Source: Tolypeutes matacus
Taxonomy: Eukaryota; Chordata; Mammalia; Cingulata; Chlamyphoridae
Length of the DNA stretch: 64,000 nt
Assembly (NCBI GenBank): GCA_026826555.1
Contig: JAKSZT010053764.1
Coordinates: forward strand, 12,354,453 to 12,418,452
Reading direction: 5' to 3'
In this document: positions 59,958 through 64,000 of the stretch, piece after piece
Numbering within the stretch: the first letter of the stretch is position 1
Layout of the letters: every line of letters begins with the position of its first letter
Position numbers and translations under genes: made by a program
Notes under the pieces: generated by a model
What the model saw: only the letters and a program-made list of their open reading frames with translations
Databases searched by the model: none
Told to the model about the DNA's origin: nothing

Positions 59958-62744
59958 ATACTTAGATTACATAAGTGTTACACAGAAAAATAGGGATTCC
60001 CATATGTCCCATTCCCACCCCTCCCACAACCTCCCATATAAACATCCTTCATTAGTGTGGCACATTCATTCCAATTGATAAACACATCCTGGGGCTTTGC
60101 CATTAAGCATGGACCATAGTTCACATTGTAGTCTATACTTTCCCCACACAGTTCTTCATGTTATGTGATGATATAAAATGGCCTATATCTATCATTGCAG
60201 TGTTACTCAGGACGATTCCCAAGTCCCAAAAAAGTCCCCGTTATTACAACTGTTTTTCCCTCTCCCTGCCCCCAGAGCCTCCAGTGGCCACTGGCTCCAC
60301 ATCAATGTTGTCATTTCTTCCATTGGTAGAATCACAATATGTCTATAGTAGAATACCAGTAAGTCCACTCTAGCCATAGCTCTTCTCCCAAACCTGAGGA
60401 TTCTGGAATGGTGGTGTCCACTCCACTTCCAATTGTATGGGAGCTTATATCCCATGGGGAAGATGGATGGGACTATCCTGCCTGCAGCTGAAGACCCTCT
60501 CTGTTCCCTGGGACAGCCGTTGTCCATCATCATCTCCCCGCCAGTTGTCCTAGGTGAGTCCAATGAGCTGTAGAGTAGGTGTTGCAGCTCCACCAAGGTT
60601 CCAGGCCCAGCTGGCACATGGACAGCCCAAAGACTCAAGTCTATCGATATATACCTACAAACTCCAGCACCAAGTACAGGTTTAAATAGAAGGGACAGAT
60701 GAGCATGTGCAGGGAAGACATAATTGAATCCAACTCTGTCACTTTCAGGAGCACAAACTCCAAAGTAGGGCCCACTGGGAAGGCACCAAACTCCAGAGCC
60801 ATCTGCCCTGACCGTGGGACCTGGGTATCTCCAGAACCCTCAGGAGCCCCACTATTTGGAGTAGTATCCACATTGGAAGTCTATGAAATCCTGCTGAGAT
60901 ATGCATAAGCGTTACTTCTGGGATAACCTCCCAACTCACTTTGAAGTCTCTTAGCCATATACACTCACTTTCTTTACCTTTTCCTCATTTTATGTGAGAT
61001 CTTTTTCCAGTTGCATTGCTAGTTGGTACTTGGTAGCAATCCCTCAGTGTCAGGGAGGCTCATCCCTGGGAGTCATGTCCCATGCTGGGGGGAAGGTAAT
61101 GCATTCATATGCTGAGCTTGGCTTAGAGAGAGGCCACATTTGAGCAAGGAGGAGGCTCTCAGGAGGCAACCCTTAGGCACCCCATAACAATAGGTTAAGT
61201 TTCAATTTCAAGAGCAAAGACTCATAAACCTAGTCATCAATATTAAGGGCCCATCAATGGATCATCCTCCTTCACCAGTCACTGCCCCTGCACTTGGGGG
61301 ACTGTTGCTACTCCCTTAGAGAATGTGGCTGAGCTATGTAGGATGGGAATTCATTTATTGTGTGGGTCTCCACCCACTGTGACAATTTTCCATGAACATT
61401 TGAACATTTTTATATACCTTATATTTATGCTCAGATGAACTTCCTTCCATGTATCCCCCATCCCAGACACCCCACACCAACGATCCTTCCCAGCCCCAGT
61501 TGTAACCTTTCTGTGATCCAAAGCCTCTTCAAAGATGAAGCCATCACAATAGCCAAATACAATTAATAGAAAAATAAAATAATAAGTTTAAATACAAGTG
61601 ATGAAATATATAAAAATTTTACAAATTAAAAGATTGGGATATTAAAAAATGAAGTATATTTTTAAAAATTAAAAATTTTTTTTGACATTTTGCCTTTCAT
61701 CACTGCAATATCTGGTCCTGTCTGTACTGTGGCACCTTCCCCCACTCATTCCCCAGTGTTTCACTATTTTTCATTTTGTTTTCAGAGAAGTTGTGGGTCA
61801 CAGCAAAGTCACACACAGAATATAGGAGACTCTCATATACCCAACATCCACCCCCTTTCCTCCCTCCCATATTAATACCTTTTTACATGTGCATGGTAGC
61901 TTTGTTATAACTGATATTCAAATAGTGAAACATAGCTACTAAACATGGTCAATGGTTTACACTATAGTTTACATTTTAGATCGTACATTTTTATAACTTT
62001 TGATGATATTTACCATGTCCTGTGTCCATCACTGCAAGACCATGGAGAACAATTCCACTTATCACTAAATACCACCTGTTTGATCTCTTCTATTGCTCCC
62101 TCCACATTCCCCTGGGGCCCATGGCAACCCCCAGGCTTGACTCAGATGACAAGATTCATAGTTACATGCAACAAGGGTTTTGAAACACTGGTCTGTCCTC
62201 CCCCATTAGGAATTGCCCTTACTCTCGAGAGACTCCTGCCTGTCCACTTCTGAACAAATCGGTCCTCCCTTCCGCTCATTATGTGGGTCTCCACCCACTG
62301 CCACAAAACATTACGACAGAATGATCACTCACACACTCCCCAGAAGCCCGCTCCAGATGTGCCCCATCCTGAATGCCCCCCATCCAACACCCCAGACGAG
62401 CAAACCTTCCCTGTTATATTGCTCAAGAGCATTCCCAACTTTTACTTTCAATCACATATACGCAAATCCCCAGTGTTCACCTGTTCCCTCTCCCAACCCT
62501 CTCCCCAGTACCCTGGACCTTCTATCCCACCCTTCCCAATCTACCCACCTATCAACCCTGCACCACCCAACCCAATAATATCACTACACTCCTGTCATAT
62601 CCCTTCAATACGCAAGTACACTCTTTCACCTTACCATAGATTATGTCCGTATATGTGATGGCTCACAACCTTCTCCTCTCTTTCTATTTCTTGTAAACCT
62701 ATCTTCCAGACAGTAGCTCTCTGAGACTGCTCAATTTCCTTAAT
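59958..62744 (-). other. Long bipartite L1 3' UTR
   Basis: About 2.8 kb between the ORF2 stop and the tail. The proximal part (61690-62744) ends at an AT-rich joint; the distal part (59958-61560) follows. Each part ends with a similar module: CCCATATACCCAACATCC to GGTCAATGGTTTACAC in the proximal one, CCCATATGTCCCATTCC to GGACCATAGTTCACATTG in the distal one. Open frames in it (60207-60638, 60641-60871) are not conserved as protein in the other copy. Confidence 0.65.
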
Positions 62745-64000
62745 TCATATCAGCGAGGTCATGTACTGTTCATTCTTCAATGCCTGCCTTGCTTCACTCA
62801 ACATAAGGTTCTCAAGATTCATCCATGTTATCCTATGTGTTAGCCCTTTATTCCTTCTTACAGCTGAGTAATATTCCATTGTATGTGTGTACCACATTTT
62901 GTTTATCCATTCTTCTGTTGATGGGCACCTGGGTTGATTCCAACTTTTGGCATTAGTGAATAATGCTGCTATGAACATTGGTGTGCATATATCTGTTCGT
63001 GTCTTTGCTTTCAATTCTTCTGGGTATATACCCAGCAATGGAATTGCTGGATCATATGGAAGTTCTATAGTTAGTTTTTTCAGGAACCGACAAACTGTCC
63101 TCCATAATGGCTGGACCATTCTACATTCCCACCAGCAGTGGATGAGTGTTCCCATTCCTCCACATCCTCTCCAACACTTATAGTCTGCTGTTTTTTTAAT
63201 AGCTGCCATTCTAATGGGTGTAAGATGGTATCTCATTGTAGTTTTGATTTGCATTTCCCTAATAGCTAGTGATGTTGAGCATCTTTTCATGTGCATTTTA
63301 GCCATTTGTATTTCTTCCTTGCCGAGGTGTCTTTTCAGGTCACTTGCCCGTTTTTCAAATGGGTTGTTTGTCTTTTTATGTTTGAGGTGTAGGATTTCTT
63401 CATATATGCAGGATATTAGGCTCCTATCAGATATATGGTTGCCAAATATTTTCTTCCATTGGGTAGGCTCCCTTTTTACTTTCTTGATAATATCCTTTGA
63501 GGTGCAAAAGTTTTTAGTTTTGAAGAGAGCCAATTTAAATAATTTTTCTTTTGCTGCTCATGCTTTGGGTGTGAAGTTCATGAAACCCATTTCCTATTAC
63601 AAGGTCCTGTAGATGCTTCCCTACATTATCTTCCAAGGTCTTTATGGTCTTGGTACTTATATTTAGATCTTTGATCCATCTTGAGTTGATTTTTATATAG
63701 GGTGTGAGATGGTGTTCCTCTCTCATTCTTTTGGATATGGATATCCAGTTCTCCAAGCACCACTTGTTGAAGAGGCCATTCTCTCCCAACTGAGTAGGCT
63801 TGGTGCCTTGTCGAATATCAGATGAGTGTATATACGAGGATCTATATCAGAACTCCCAATTCGGTTCCATTGGTCAGTATGTCTATCCTTGTGCCAATAC
63901 CATGCAGTTTTGACCACTGTAGCTTTGTAGTATGTTTTAAAGTCCTGTCATGTGATACCTCCAATTTCATTTTTCTTTTTCAATATGTCCTTGGCAATTC
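62745..64000 (-). pseudogene. L1 ORF2p C-terminal region, frameshifted
   Basis: Minus-strand reading frame of L1 ORF2p downstream of RT. The last 262 codons (63533-62745) are open and contain the ORF2p cysteine motif C-x3-C-x7-H-x4-C at residues 120-137 of that piece (start C-W-R-G-C), followed by L-L-G-I-Y-P, Q-P-R-C-P-S, W-I-N-K-M-W and M-E-Y-Y-S-A. Two frameshifts, near 63540 in an A-rich run and near 63780, separate it from upstream pieces (63535-63789, 63723-63917). In a working element ORF2p nicks DNA and reverse-transcribes L1 RNA; this copy cannot make it whole. Confidence 0.88.

Larger units (their letters stand above)
59945..64000 (-). mobile_element. L1, 3' part, continuing beyond window
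   Basis: Tail at left (T-rich 59937-59957). 59958-62744 is an unusually long 3' UTR, and 62745-64000 is ORF2. Organisation agrees with the 11866-15056 copy, including the AT-rich joint at 61560-61690. The copy is far better preserved than the other L1s here, with a 263-codon uninterrupted ORF2 end, so it is relatively young, but ORF2 carries frameshifts. Confidence 0.88.

Noticed and set aside
62213..62658. Proline- and serine-rich frames up to 125 codons on the plus strand
   Set aside because: They are antisense to the proximal L1 3' UTR; the richness in Pro and Ser comes from C-rich sequence (the complement of a G-rich UTR tract), not from coding.

Overview
This window looks like non-genic, repeat-dense DNA from a placental mammal, most likely a xenarthran (armadillo, sloth or anteater). 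I see no intact host protein-coding gene, rRNA, functional tRNA gene or CRISPR array. The lineage call rests on tRNA-derived SINEs of the xenarthran DAS type (best copy 13434-13619, with older relatives near 570, 700, 41744, 45000, 51130 and 51255) and on several related MaLR-like LTRs that I recognise as xenarthran in style. Older mammalian families (MIR, L2, MER5-like hAT, old L1, MLT2-like LTR) lie beneath them.

Layout. 1-5517: decayed endogenous retrovirus on the minus strand with gag, protease, RT, RNase H and integrase remnants, interrupted by a MaLR-like LTR and two SINE pieces. 5.5-11.5 kb: MER5-like pieces, a short L1 with a TTA microsatellite tail, an ancient repeat, a MIR, a solo LTR (9613-10051) and an L1 ORF2 tail. 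11866-15056: an L1 insertion with an inverted 5' part and a 12-bp target-site duplication (TSD), carrying a young SINE. 15-24 kb: sparse sequence, then two L1 blocks each holding a solo LTR with perfect 5-bp TSDs (18002-18542 and 22423-22986). 24-35 kb: old L1, L2, MIR and LTR remnants, plus a short hAT element with matching terminal repeats (34810-35000). 35.96-42.44 kb: a long sense-strand L1 with much of its RT region missing, itself interrupted by an LTR and a SINE. 43-47 kb: short L1 3' ends, a SINE, L2, a GGAT microsatellite and a gammaretrovirus-like LTR. 47.6-54.1 kb: a long antisense L1 tract interrupted by LTRs and SINEs. 57133-58440: an LTR with adjoining polypurine tract and possible env-region remnant. 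59.95-64 kb: the 3' part of a comparatively young minus-strand L1 that runs off the window.

The features interact as a nested stratigraphy. Old L1s received LTR and SINE insertions, and several empty sites can be read across perfect TSDs. The most unusual observation is that one L1 lineage carries a roughly 2.8-kb 3' UTR that seems to contain two diverged copies of the same terminal module; two independent insertions share this arrangement. No new gene system was found, and unassigned stretches are marked as such.
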